Shown: positions 26,124 through 34,349 of the stretch, one piece after another
Layout: each line of letters starts with the position of its first letter
Numbering within the stretch: position 1 is the stretch's first letter
From: CAVQWT01 sp963810815
GTDB taxonomy: Bacteria; Pseudomonadota; Gammaproteobacteria; Burkholderiales; Casimicrobiaceae
Reading direction: 5' to 3'
DNA: 64,000 nt
Assembly (NCBI GenBank): GCA_963810815.1
Contig: CAWEPB010000003.1
Span: 1 to 64,000, forward strand
Made by a program: the position numbers and the translations under genes
The notes under the pieces: model-generated
Databases searched by the model: none
Told to the model about the DNA's origin: nothing
The model's input: only the letters and a program-made list of their open reading frames with translations

Positions 26124-28604
26124 TCAGTAATCCGGGAAAGGTTCACCCTGCTCGCGCGGGCTGATCGTCGGGTCGTTCGACTGCTGGTAACCCGGAACGC
26201 TGCGACGCATGAGGTCCAGCGGGCTGGTCCCGAAGCGCGCGAGACCGTTGAGCTCGATCTGCGCGTAGACGGACGTGGTGGTCGTCTCGGTGGTCGTCGT
26301 CAGGCGTTGCGCGGCGACCCGCAGCGACCAGCAGTCGGCATTGTACTCGACCCCGACCACCGCCTCCAACGTCTTCCGGTCGGCGAGCGAGTAGTTCCAG
26401 CGGCCGAGCAGCGTCCAGCGCGGCGCCACCGGCCACTGGCCGGAAACGTCGAATTGCTTGAGCTCGCTGGCGCTGCCCGGCTGCGGATCCTCGTTGGTGC
26501 GGCTGAACCGGTAACTCCCGTTGACGACGCGCCCCGGTCCCGGGGTCCAGCGCAGCGCGGCGTTGAAGCGCTCGGTCTGCGAGCTGTCGAAGTTGTACTG
26601 CCACAGCCCCGCGACCGCCCACGCGTCGGTGATGCGCCCCTCGGCCAGCGCCAGCAGGTCCGACGTGCCCGCGGCCTGCGGCGCCTCGCTGCCCAGCGTC
26701 ACCTTCTGGTCCTCGAAGTAGAAACGCTGGGCGACGGCGACGCGGAGCCGCTCGGCGCCGGTCGCGGACTCGAGCAGCCGCGACGTCAACGCCAGCGTCA
26801 GCTGGTTCGCGTCGCCGATGCGGTCGTTGCCGAGGTAACGGTTGACGCTGAACAGCTGGGCGAAGTTGAAGTCGTCCTCGGCGCTGTCGAAATTCGGCAG
26901 CGTGTTCTGGTTGCGATACGGGATGTACACATAGAACGCGCGCGGCTCCAGCGTCTGCACGAAGTCGTTCCCGAACGCCTTCCAGTCGCGCTCGAACACC
27001 AGTCCGCCGTCGACACTCGCGATCGGCACCGTCACCGACGGGGTCGAATCGGCCTGTCCCGTGCCGTCCAGCCAGTACTGCCGCGCGTGAACCGCGGCGC
27101 GGGCGGACACGAACCATGCCGCGCCCTGCCGGTCCCAGGAAACCCCCGGATAGATGTACGCGCGTCCACCCGTGGGCTCGAGCGCCGACTGGCGGAAGTT
27201 TACGTACTCGGCCGCGCCATCGAACGACAGGCCGAGCCAGTCGGTCTCCAGCAGCCGGCCGGCCAGCTGCGGCATCCGGTTGTACGGTGGCGTGACCGGC
27301 GGCGATCCGGGATCCTGCAGCGTCTGGAAGGTCTGCGCCCGCAACAGCGCCTGCCATGGCCCGCGCGCCCACGTGAAGCCGCCCTCGCGCGGCAGCGAAC
27401 TCTGCGACGTCACCGCGATGCGATCGGAAAGGTCGGCGAAGTACGTGTCGTCGGAGACCTTGTTGAGGTTGAGGTAGCCGGCAAGTCCGGGCGTGATCGC
27501 AGCCAGGTCCTGGTTGTGCCGGAACGACACGCCCCAGCGGTCGGTGCCGGTCTGCCGGTCGTGGGGCAGAAATTCGGCGTTGAGCTCCCCGGTGAAGGTC
27601 TCGAACAGGTAACGCCCCTGCCCGCCCAGCTGCAGTCCCCGCTTGGTCATCAGCCGCGGGGTGATCGTCGCGTCGTAGTTGGGCGCGAGGTTGAGGTAGT
27701 ACGGGACCGCCGCTTCGAAGCCCCGGATGCCGGTCACCCCCAGCGTGGGCACGAGGAACCCGGTCTTGCGCTCGTTGTCGAGCGGGAACTCGAACCAGGG
27801 CGTGTACGCGATCGGGACGTCGAAGAAGCGGACCGTGGCGTTGCGCCCGGTGCCCACGCGGCGCTTCTGGTCGATTTCCAGCTCGTCCATCCGCACGTAC
27901 CAGTCCTCGCGCGGCGCGACGCAGGTCGAGTAACGCCCGTCGGTCACGTCGAAGCGATCGGGGCCGTTGAATTCCAGCGTGGCCGCGGAACCGCGCGCGC
28001 CGTTGCTGCCGATGACGAAGCGCGGCTCGCGGAAGTAGCCCGTCTCGGTGTCGCGCTTGAACTTCGCCTCCGGGCCGGAGATCGAGTCGGGCCCCCGGCG
28101 CAGCAGCACGCCGCCCTTGCCCCAGATCTCGTCCAGATTGAAATCGTAGTGCAGCCAGTCCGCGAGCACGGTTTCGCTGCGCGTGCGCAGCTCGACCTTG
28201 CCCTCCGCCTGGACGAACTTGCCGACGACGCCGTCGAGGCGGTCGGCGCGCATGAAGATCGGTCCGTCGCCCGCCGCGAACGGCGCGACCCGCAGCGGCG
28301 AGCCCTCCGGCGGCTTGCCGGAAGTTCCGGGCGTCGACGCGGTACCGGCGGCCGGCGCGACGACCGTCGGCGCCGTCCCGGCCGGGGCGCCCGACGTTTC
28401 GCCCGCCTTCGGCGCGGCCGAACGCAGCGGCGGCGGCGTGAGCGCCGGGGCCAGCTTGAGGACCGGCGGTGCGCTGCCGGCCTCGCCGATGGTCGCCTCG
28501 GGCGCCTCGGGCGCCGGCGCCGGCGTCTGCGCCCGCACGTCGGCGAAGACGACGGGCAGCGCGACGGCAAGCGCCAACGCGAGCGGGGTGGGGCGCAACC
28601 TCAT
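26124..28604 (-). CDS. lptD: LPS-assembly outer-membrane protein LptD
   Basis: An 826-residue protein that inserts lipopolysaccharide into the outer leaflet together with LptE. It has a signal peptide (PLALALAVALPVVFADVRA), a ~90-residue Ala/Pro-rich insert, then the OstA/LptA-like periplasmic domain (IFMRADRLDGVVGKFVQAEG ~120-240) and the C-terminal barrel (PYYLNLAPNYDATITPRLMT ... WNYSLADRKTLEAVVGVEY). I find two cysteines, one in each domain (YSTCVAPRED and NADCWSL), which could form one interdomain disulfide where E. coli has two. The start MRLRPTPLAL at 28604 is preferred; the reading frame extends further upstream without a plausible signal. It is divergent from amgK. Confidence 0.93.
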   Translation of the reverse strand: MRLRPTPLALALAVALPVVFADVRAQTPAPAPEAPEATIGEAGSAPPVLKLAPALTPPPLRSAAPKAGETSGAPAGTAPTVVAPAAGTASTPGTSGKPPEGSPLRVAPFAAGDGPIFMRADRLDGVVGKFVQAEGKVELRTRSETVLADWLHYDFNLDEIWGKGGVLLRRGPDSISGPEAKFKRDTETGYFREPRFVIGSNGARGSAATLEFNGPDRFDVTDGRYSTCVAPREDWYVRMDELEIDQKRRVGTGRNATVRFFDVPIAYTPWFEFPLDNERKTGFLVPTLGVTGIRGFEAAVPYYLNLAPNYDATITPRLMTKRGLQLGGQGRYLFETFTGELNAEFLPHDRQTGTDRWGVSFRHNQDLAAITPGLAGYLNLNKVSDDTYFADLSDRIAVTSQSSLPREGGFTWARGPWQALLRAQTFQTLQDPGSPPVTPPYNRMPQLAGRLLETDWLGLSFDGAAEYVNFRQSALEPTGGRAYIYPGVSWDRQGAAWFVSARAAVHARQYWLDGTGQADSTPSVTVPIASVDGGLVFERDWKAFGNDFVQTLEPRAFYVYIPYRNQNTLPNFDSAEDDFNFAQLFSVNRYLGNDRIGDANQLTLALTSRLLESATGAERLRVAVAQRFYFEDQKVTLGSEAPQAAGTSDLLALAEGRITDAWAVAGLWQYNFDSSQTERFNAALRWTPGPGRVVNGSYRFSRTNEDPQPGSASELKQFDVSGQWPVAPRWTLLGRWNYSLADRKTLEAVVGVEYNADCWSLRVAAQRLTTTTETTTTSVYAQIELNGLARFGTSPLDLMRRSVPGYQQSNDPTISPREQGEPFPDY

Positions 28605-28675
28605 GCGGGCGGGACGGTCCGGGGGACGGGATGAGCGCACGTGGGCGCAGGGGGCGAGCCGGAGAGCGACGCGTG

Positions 28676-28681
28676 TAAAAT
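28676..28681 (+). promoter_or_regulatory. -10 box for amgK-murU
   Basis: TGTAAAAT (extended-type TAAAAT) lies 64 bases before the amgK ATG and 72 bases from the divergent lptD start. Confidence 0.4.
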
Positions 28682-28745
28682 GGCGCATTCTAGCGTGCCG
28701 TCCGCATCGCCTCGGGCGCCGTTGCCTTCCGCGCCCGGAATTCCG

Positions 28746-29771
28746 ATGCCCCTCGCCACCGACGATCGCCTTGCCGCGCTGACCCGCTGGGTCGGCGACC
28801 TCGTCGACGAACCGGCCCCCGCGATCGCGCCGGCGTCGGCCGACGCGAGCTTCCGCCGCTACTTCCGCGTGACGCCGGCCGCACCGTGGCAGGGCCGCGC
28901 GACGCTGATCGTGATGGATGCGCCGCCGCCGATGGAAGACTGCCGGCCGTTCGTCCACGTCGCCGCGCTGCTCGGCGCCGCCGGCGTCAACGCGCCGCCC
29001 GTGCTGGCGCAGGACCTCGAGCGCGGCTTCCTGCTGCTGGGCGATCTCGGCACCACGACCTACCTGGCGGCGCTCGACGAACGCAGCGCGCACGGACTCT
29101 ACCTCGACGCCATCGACGCCCTGGTCCGCTTCCAGCGCAGCAGCCGCGACGGCGTGCTGCCGGTCTACGACGACGCGCTGCTGGCGCGCGAACTCGCGCT
29201 CTATCCCGACTGGTACGTCGCCCGCCACCGCGGCGTCGTGCTGACCGCGGAGGAACGCGCGGTCGTCGACGACGCGTTCGCGCGCATCCTCGCGAACAAT
29301 CTCGCCCAGCCGCGCGTGTTCGTCCACCGCGACTACCATTCGCGCAACCTGATGGTCAGCACGCCCAATCCGGGCGTGCTGGATTTCCAGGACGCCGTCT
29401 TCGGCCCCATCACCTACGATCTCGTGTCGCTGCTGCGCGACGCCTACATCGCGTGGGACGAGGAGCGGCAGATCGACTGGGCCGTCCGCTACTGGGAGCG
29501 CGCCCGGAAGGCCGGGCTGCCGGTCGACCCCGACTTCGGCGCGTTCTGGCGCGATTTCGAGTGGATGGGCGTGCAGCGGCAGCTCAAGGTCCTCGGCATC
29601 TTCGCGCGCCTCGCGCACCGCGACGGCAAGCTGGGCTACCTCGCCGACATGCCGCGCGTCGCCGCGTACCTCCGCGGCGCCTGCGCCCGCTACCGCGAGC
29701 TCGGCCCGCTGCTGGCGCTCGTCGACGCCGTCGACGCGCGGCCCGCGCCCGCGGCCGGGTACACGTTCTGA
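28746..29771 (+). CDS. amgK: N-acetylmuramate/N-acetylglucosamine 1-kinase AmgK
   Basis: A 341-residue aminoglycoside-phosphotransferase-fold sugar kinase. Features: SADASFRRYFRV nucleotide region, Brenner motif VHRDYHSRNLMV (~residue 195) and the metal-binding GVLDFQDAVFGPITYDL. AmgK phosphorylates MurNAc at C1 in the peptidoglycan recycling route that bypasses MurA. The assignment rests on the adjacent, overlapping murU gene and on the divergent lptD, the same arrangement as in Pseudomonas. The ATG at 28746 starts MPLATDDRLAALTRWV. The general name phosphotransferase would be the cautious alternative. Confidence 0.88.
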   Translation: MPLATDDRLAALTRWVGDLVDEPAPAIAPASADASFRRYFRVTPAAPWQGRATLIVMDAPPPMEDCRPFVHVAALLGAAGVNAPPVLAQDLERGFLLLGDLGTTTYLAALDERSAHGLYLDAIDALVRFQRSSRDGVLPVYDDALLARELALYPDWYVARHRGVVLTAEERAVVDDAFARILANNLAQPRVFVHRDYHSRNLMVSTPNPGVLDFQDAVFGPITYDLVSLLRDAYIAWDEERQIDWAVRYWERARKAGLPVDPDFGAFWRDFEWMGVQRQLKVLGIFARLAHRDGKLGYLADMPRVAAYLRGACARYRELGPLLALVDAVDARPAPAAGYTF

Positions 29772-30724
29772 TGGCCGGCAGCGCCACCGCGATGATCCTC
29801 GCCGCCGGTCGCGGCGAGCGGATGCGCCCGCTCACCGACACCTGCCCGAAGCCGCTGCTGCCGGCGGGCGGCAAGCCGCTGGTCGTCCACCAGATCGAGG
29901 CGCTCGCGCGCGCCGGCCACCGCGACATCGCGATCAACGCCGCGCACCTCGCCGACCGGCTGATCGCAGCGCTGGGCGACGGCGCCGCATTCGGGGTGCG
30001 CCTGCACTGGTCGCGCGAACCCGAGCCGCTGGAAACCGCCGGCGGCATCGCCACGGCCTTTCCCCTGCTGGCCGCAGGCCCGGTGCTGATCGTCTCCGGC
30101 GACATCTGGACCGCGTACGACTACGCATCGCTGGCGCCGGCGATCGCCGCGATGCGCGCGGACCCCGCCGCCCCTCGCGTCCACCTCGTCATGGTGCCCA
30201 ACCCCCCCTATCACCCGCGCGGCGACTTCGCGCTGCTGCCGCCCGGGCGCGCCGACGCGGCCGCGACCACCCGGGACGGCCATCCCCGTCGAGGGCGCAT
30301 CGTCGCCCTCCCTCGAACCTCGACCCGTCCGCCGGCCCGCCCGCCCCCGTCGGGCACCGTCCCCCCCGGCCACGGCACCTCCGGCCGCGCCCGCTCCGGC
30401 ACCCCCGAGGCGGATTCGCCGGGCCCGCGTCAGGCGAGTGGGGTGGTCGAGCCCAGCGCGGGCCCGGCGAATCCGCCGCCGACAGCCACGGACGCAGCGG
30501 CCGCGGCAGGTCCGCCCTCCCTCACCTTTGGCAACATCGGCGTCTACGACTCCGCGCTGTTCGCCGAACTTCCACGCGGGACGAAGCTCAAATTGCTTCC
30601 CCTGTTTCTGCAATGGATCGCCGCCGGCATCGTCGTCGGCGAGCGATTCGATGGACCATGGGCGAACGTCGGCACCCCCGACGAACTCGCCCGCCTCGAC
30701 GCGGCGCTGACCGACCCGGCCTGA
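29771..30724 (+). CDS. murU: N-acetylmuramate-1-phosphate uridylyltransferase MurU with a long internal insertion
   Basis: A 317-residue nucleotidyltransferase; the usual MurU is about 220-240. The N-terminal Rossmann part is standard: MILAAGRGERMRPLTDTCPKP, ETAGGIATAFPLL and LIVSGDIWTAYDY. The C-terminal strands (LTFGNIGVYDSALFAEL, then LLPLFLQWIAAG) are also standard. Between them, residues ~158-249 are a ~90-residue Pro/Gly/Arg/Ala-rich stretch without predicted structure. The reading frame is kept, so the enzyme could still fold with a disordered loop. It makes UDP-MurNAc from AmgK's product. Start and amgK stop overlap (TGATG). Confidence 0.88.
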   Translation: MAGSATAMILAAGRGERMRPLTDTCPKPLLPAGGKPLVVHQIEALARAGHRDIAINAAHLADRLIAALGDGAAFGVRLHWSREPEPLETAGGIATAFPLLAAGPVLIVSGDIWTAYDYASLAPAIAAMRADPAAPRVHLVMVPNPPYHPRGDFALLPPGRADAAATTRDGHPRRGRIVALPRTSTRPPARPPPSGTVPPGHGTSGRARSGTPEADSPGPRQASGVVEPSAGPANPPPTATDAAAAAGPPSLTFGNIGVYDSALFAELPRGTKLKLLPLFLQWIAAGIVVGERFDGPWANVGTPDELARLDAALTDPA

Positions 30725-30787
30725 CGCCGCCCGGCGCGTCGGACCGGGCTGGCCGGTGCCGCGCACGACCTCTCAAGGAAACCCACG

Positions 30788-32848
30788 ATGACCGACGTTG
30801 CCGCTCCCGCTGCCAATCCGCTGCTCGACTTCTCGGGCCTCCCGCGCTTCGACGCCATCGACGCCGGGCACGTGACGCCCGCGGTCGACGCGCTGCTCGC
30901 GGCCGCACGGGCCGCGGTGGAGGCCGTGGCGACCGACCCGCGCCCGCCGACCTGGGACAACGTCGTCGAGCCGCTCGACGACGCCCTCGACCGCCTCGAC
31001 CGCGCGTGGGGCGCGGTCAACCACCTGAACTCGGTCGTCAGCACCCCGGCGCTGCGCGACGCCTACAACGGCAACCTGCCGAAAGTCACCGCGTTCCACA
31101 CCGACCTGGGCCAGGACGAGCGGCTGTACGCGCGTTACAAGGCGCTCGCGGCCACGCCCGCGCATGCCGCCTTCACCCCCGCGCAGAAGAAGGCGATCGA
31201 GAACGCGCTGCGCGATTTCCGCCTGTCCGGCGCCGAGCTGCCGCCGGCCGGCAAGGCGCGCCTGAAGGAAGTCGAGGAGGAGCTCGCGAACCTCGCCGCG
31301 AAGTTCGACGACAACGTGCTCGACGCGACCAACGCCTGGTCGCTGCTGATCGACGACGTCGGGCGGCTCGCCGGCGTGCCGGCCGACGTCGTGTCCGCCG
31401 CGCAGGCCGCGGCGAAGGCCGACGGCAAGCCGGGCTGGAAGCTGACGCTGCGCATGCCCTGCTACCTGCCGGTGATGCAGTACGCCGACGACCGCGAGCT
31501 GCGCGCCACGATGCACCGGGCGTACACGACGCGCGGGTCGGAGCTCGGCGCCGATCCCGCCTGGGACAACACCGCGACCATCGACCGCACGCTGGCGCTG
31601 CGGCACGAGGCGGCGCGGCTGCTGGGCTTCGCCAACTACGCGGAGGTGTCGCTGGTGCCGAAGATGGCGCGCGACGCGGCCGAGGTGCTCGCCTTCCTGG
31701 GCGACCTCGCGACGCGTTCGAAGCCCTGGGCCGAGCGCGATTTCGCCGAACTCGCCGCGTTCGCCCGCGACGAGCTGGCGCTGCCCGAACTCGCCCCCTG
31801 GGACCTCGCGTACGCCTCGGAGAAGCTCAAGGCGGCGCGATACTCCTTCTCGGAGCAGGAGGTGCGCCAGTACTTTCCCGAGGACCGCGTGCTGGCCGGC
31901 CTGTTCGGCCTGGTCGAGACGATCTACGGCGTGAAGATCCGCGCGGCGAAGGCGACCGCATGGCACCCGGACGTGCGCTTCTTCGAAGTGGTCGACGGCG
32001 CCGGCGCCCTGGTCGGGCAGTTCTTCCTCGACAACTACGCCCGCGAAGGCAAGCAGGGCGGCGCGTGGATGGACGACGCGGTCAATCGCCGCCGTGCCGG
32101 TTCCCACGTGCAGCTGCCGGTCACGTACCTGACCTGCAACCTCTCGGCGCCAGTGGACGGCAAGCCGGCGACGTTCACGCACGACGAGGTGCTGACGATC
32201 TTCCACGAGTTCGGTCATGGCCTCCACCAGCTGCTCACGCAGGTCGACGTCGCCGCGGTGTCGGGCCTGTCCGGCGTCGAATGGGACGCCGTCGAACTGC
32301 CGTCGCAGTTCATGGAGAACTTCTGCTGGGAATGGGACGTCGTCCGGTCGATGACCGCGCACGTCGACACCGGCGAGCCGATACCGCGTGCGCTGTTCGA
32401 GAAGATGCTCGCGGCGAAGAACTTCCAGTCGGGTCTCGCGATGGTGCGCCAGATCGAGATGGCCACCGTCGACATGCGCCTGCACGCCGACTACGACCCC
32501 GCGGCGCCGCGGGTGCCGAACGACGTGCTGGCGGAGGTCCGGCGCGAGGTCGCGGTGACGCCGCGCGCCCCCTACGACCGTTACCTCAACGCGTTCGGCC
32601 ACATCTTTGCCGGCGGCTACGCGGCCGGCTACTACAGCTACAAGTGGGCCGAGGTGCTGTCGGCCGACGCCTACAGCCTGTTCGAGGAGGCCGGCGTGCT
32701 GTCGCCGGTCGCCGGGGCGAAGTTCCGCGACGAGGTGCTCGCCCGGGGGGGCAGCCGGACGGCCCTGGAGTCCTTCATCGCCTTCCGCGGCCGGGCTCCC
32801 CAAATCGACGCGCTTCTGCGGCATAATGGGATGACATTGTCATCGTGA
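30788..32848 (+). CDS. prlC: Oligopeptidase A (M3 family zinc metallopeptidase)
   Basis: A 686-residue cytoplasmic thimet-type peptidase that degrades signal peptides and other short peptides. The zinc site HEFGH lies at ~residue 473 (LTIFHEFGHGLHQLLT), with the third ligand Glu in SGVEWDAVELPSQFMENF downstream. The N-terminal helical domain (DFSGLPRFDAIDAGHVTPAV) and the C-terminal FGHIFAGGYAAGYYSYKWAEV are typical of PrlC. AAGGAAA-type Shine-Dalgarno precedes the ATG. Length is normal. Its stop region overlaps a promoter and palindrome for the next gene. Confidence 0.93.
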   Translation: MTDVAAPAANPLLDFSGLPRFDAIDAGHVTPAVDALLAAARAAVEAVATDPRPPTWDNVVEPLDDALDRLDRAWGAVNHLNSVVSTPALRDAYNGNLPKVTAFHTDLGQDERLYARYKALAATPAHAAFTPAQKKAIENALRDFRLSGAELPPAGKARLKEVEEELANLAAKFDDNVLDATNAWSLLIDDVGRLAGVPADVVSAAQAAAKADGKPGWKLTLRMPCYLPVMQYADDRELRATMHRAYTTRGSELGADPAWDNTATIDRTLALRHEAARLLGFANYAEVSLVPKMARDAAEVLAFLGDLATRSKPWAERDFAELAAFARDELALPELAPWDLAYASEKLKAARYSFSEQEVRQYFPEDRVLAGLFGLVETIYGVKIRAAKATAWHPDVRFFEVVDGAGALVGQFFLDNYAREGKQGGAWMDDAVNRRRAGSHVQLPVTYLTCNLSAPVDGKPATFTHDEVLTIFHEFGHGLHQLLTQVDVAAVSGLSGVEWDAVELPSQFMENFCWEWDVVRSMTAHVDTGEPIPRALFEKMLAAKNFQSGLAMVRQIEMATVDMRLHADYDPAAPRVPNDVLAEVRREVAVTPRAPYDRYLNAFGHIFAGGYAAGYYSYKWAEVLSADAYSLFEEAGVLSPVAGAKFRDEVLARGGSRTALESFIAFRGRAPQIDALLRHNGMTLSS
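32822..32843 (+). promoter_or_regulatory. -10-like box and 13-bp palindrome before the glutaredoxin-like gene
   Basis: CATAAT (32822-32827) is followed by the perfect inverted repeat ATGACA-T-TGTCAT (32831-32843), which overlaps the last prlC codons. The gene start is at 32859 with GGAGGAG just upstream. Such a palindrome at the expected transcript start could be an operator; this is inference. Confidence 0.35.
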
Positions 32849-32858
32849 CGGAGGAGCC

Positions 32859-33497
32859 ATGGCTCGCACTGCACGCCCGATCGCCGCCGCCGGCGCACTC
32901 GCCGCCCTGACCGCGCTCGCCGCGGTCCTGGGCGCGGACGTCCGCGCCCAGCAGCCGCAGCAGCCGCAGCAGCAGGTCTACCGCTACGTCGACAAGGACG
33001 GCCGCGTCGTCTACAGCGACCGCCAGCCTGCCGGCGACGCCAGGGACGTCCAGCCCAAGCGGATGGGGGCGAACTACATCGAGAACAGCGAGCTCCCCTT
33101 CGGCGCGCAGCAGGCGATGGACCGCTTCCCGGTGACCCTCTACACCTTCGCCTGCGGCGAGCTCTGCCAGAACGCCGAGGCGCTGCTCAATCGCCGCGGC
33201 GTCCCGTTCACGTCGGTGAACGTCGAGGACCCGAAGGGCGCGGAGCAGTTGAAGAACCTGACCGGCGAGCTCACCGCCCCGGTGCTGCAGGTCGGCGACA
33301 AGCTGATCGGCAAGGGCTACAACGAGCAGCGCTGGACCGCCCTGCTCGACCAGGCGGGGTACCCGAAAGCGCCCGCGTCGCGCCGGATCACGCCGGCGCG
33401 CCCGCCGGCCGCCGAGGCTCCCGCCGAACCCCCGACGGACAGCCCCGCCCCGACGGCGGTGGCCCCCTCCCCGGGCAGCGGCTACCCGCAGAACTGA
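32859..33497 (+). CDS. Secreted DUF4124/glutaredoxin-like protein
   Basis: A 212-residue exported protein. The signal peptide (AAAGALAALTALAAVLGADVRA) is followed by a Gln/Pro-rich spacer and a DUF4124 segment (VYRYVDKDGRVVYSDRQPAG). A glutaredoxin-like domain follows at ~85-170 (VTLYTFACGELCQNAEALLN), whose active site is CGELC (CxxxC), one residue longer than the classic CxxC; TAPVLQVGDKLI is the cis-Pro loop. The C-terminal 45 residues are Pro/Ala-rich. A periplasmic thiol role is plausible. Confidence 0.8.
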   Translation: MARTARPIAAAGALAALTALAAVLGADVRAQQPQQPQQQVYRYVDKDGRVVYSDRQPAGDARDVQPKRMGANYIENSELPFGAQQAMDRFPVTLYTFACGELCQNAEALLNRRGVPFTSVNVEDPKGAEQLKNLTGELTAPVLQVGDKLIGKGYNEQRWTALLDQAGYPKAPASRRITPARPPAAEAPAEPPTDSPAPTAVAPSPGSGYPQN

Positions 33498-33566
33498 CGC
33501 CGGCGACGGCGGGCGGGCGCGGCCGACGCGCCCGCCTTCGCTCGCCCGGACCGGCGGCCGATCACC

Positions 33567-34349
33567 GTGAAGCTCGCCACCTGGAACGTCAATTCGCTGA
33601 AGATGCGCCTGCCGCGCGTGCTCGACTGGCTGGCGCAGCACGGACCGGACGTGCTCTGCCTGCAGGAGACCAAGGTCGAGGACCCGTCCTTTCCGGTGCT
33701 GGAGCTCGACGCGGCCGGCTATGCCGCGCACTTCGCGGGACAGAGGACCTACAACGGCGTCGCGCTGCTGGTGCGCAAGACGCTGCCGCCGGCGACCGAC
33801 GTCGCGCGCGGGCTTCCCGACATCGCCGACGAGCAGAAGCGCGTCATCGCGGCCAGCTTCGGGAGCCTGCGCGTCGTCAATTTCTACGTGCCCAACGGTC
33901 AGTCGGTCGACTCCGACAAGTACCGGTACAAGCTCGACTGGTGTCGCGCCGCGACCGCGTTCCTGCGCGCCGAGCTCGCCGCGCATCCGCGGCTCGCGGT
34001 CGTCGGCGACTTCAACATCGCCCCCGAGGACCGCGACGTGCACGACCCGGTGGCTTGGGCGGGCCAGGTGCTGTGCACCGAGGCCGAGCGGCAGGTGTTC
34101 CGCGACTGGGCGGCGCTGGGCCTCGCCGACGCGTTCCGCCTGTTCGACCAGCCGCCGGGGACGTTCAGCTGGTGGGATTACCGGATGCTGGGCTTCCCCA
34201 AGAACCACGGACTGCGCATCGACCACATCCTGCTGTCGGCGCCGCTCGCGTCGGGCTGCTCGTCGTGCACGATCGACCGCAACGCGCGCAAGGGTGAGAA
34301 GCCGTCCGACCACGCGCCGGTGATCGCGGACATCGCCGACCCGCGATGA
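33567..34349 (+). CDS. xth: Exodeoxyribonuclease III
   Basis: A 260-residue AP endonuclease/exonuclease III for base-excision repair. Catalytic motifs in order: ATWNVNSLKMRLPRVLDWL, LCLQETKVED (metal Glu), NFYVPNGQ, VVGDFNIAPEDRDVHDP (catalytic Asp and Asn), FSWWDYRMLGFPKNHGLRIDHI and the C-terminal KPSDHAPV (catalytic Asp-His). The GTG start at 33567 gives the standard N-terminus MKLATWNV. Its stop overlaps the next ATG (ATGA). Confidence 0.95.
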   Translation: MKLATWNVNSLKMRLPRVLDWLAQHGPDVLCLQETKVEDPSFPVLELDAAGYAAHFAGQRTYNGVALLVRKTLPPATDVARGLPDIADEQKRVIAASFGSLRVVNFYVPNGQSVDSDKYRYKLDWCRAATAFLRAELAAHPRLAVVGDFNIAPEDRDVHDPVAWAGQVLCTEAERQVFRDWAALGLADAFRLFDQPPGTFSWWDYRMLGFPKNHGLRIDHILLSAPLASGCSSCTIDRNARKGEKPSDHAPVIADIADPR

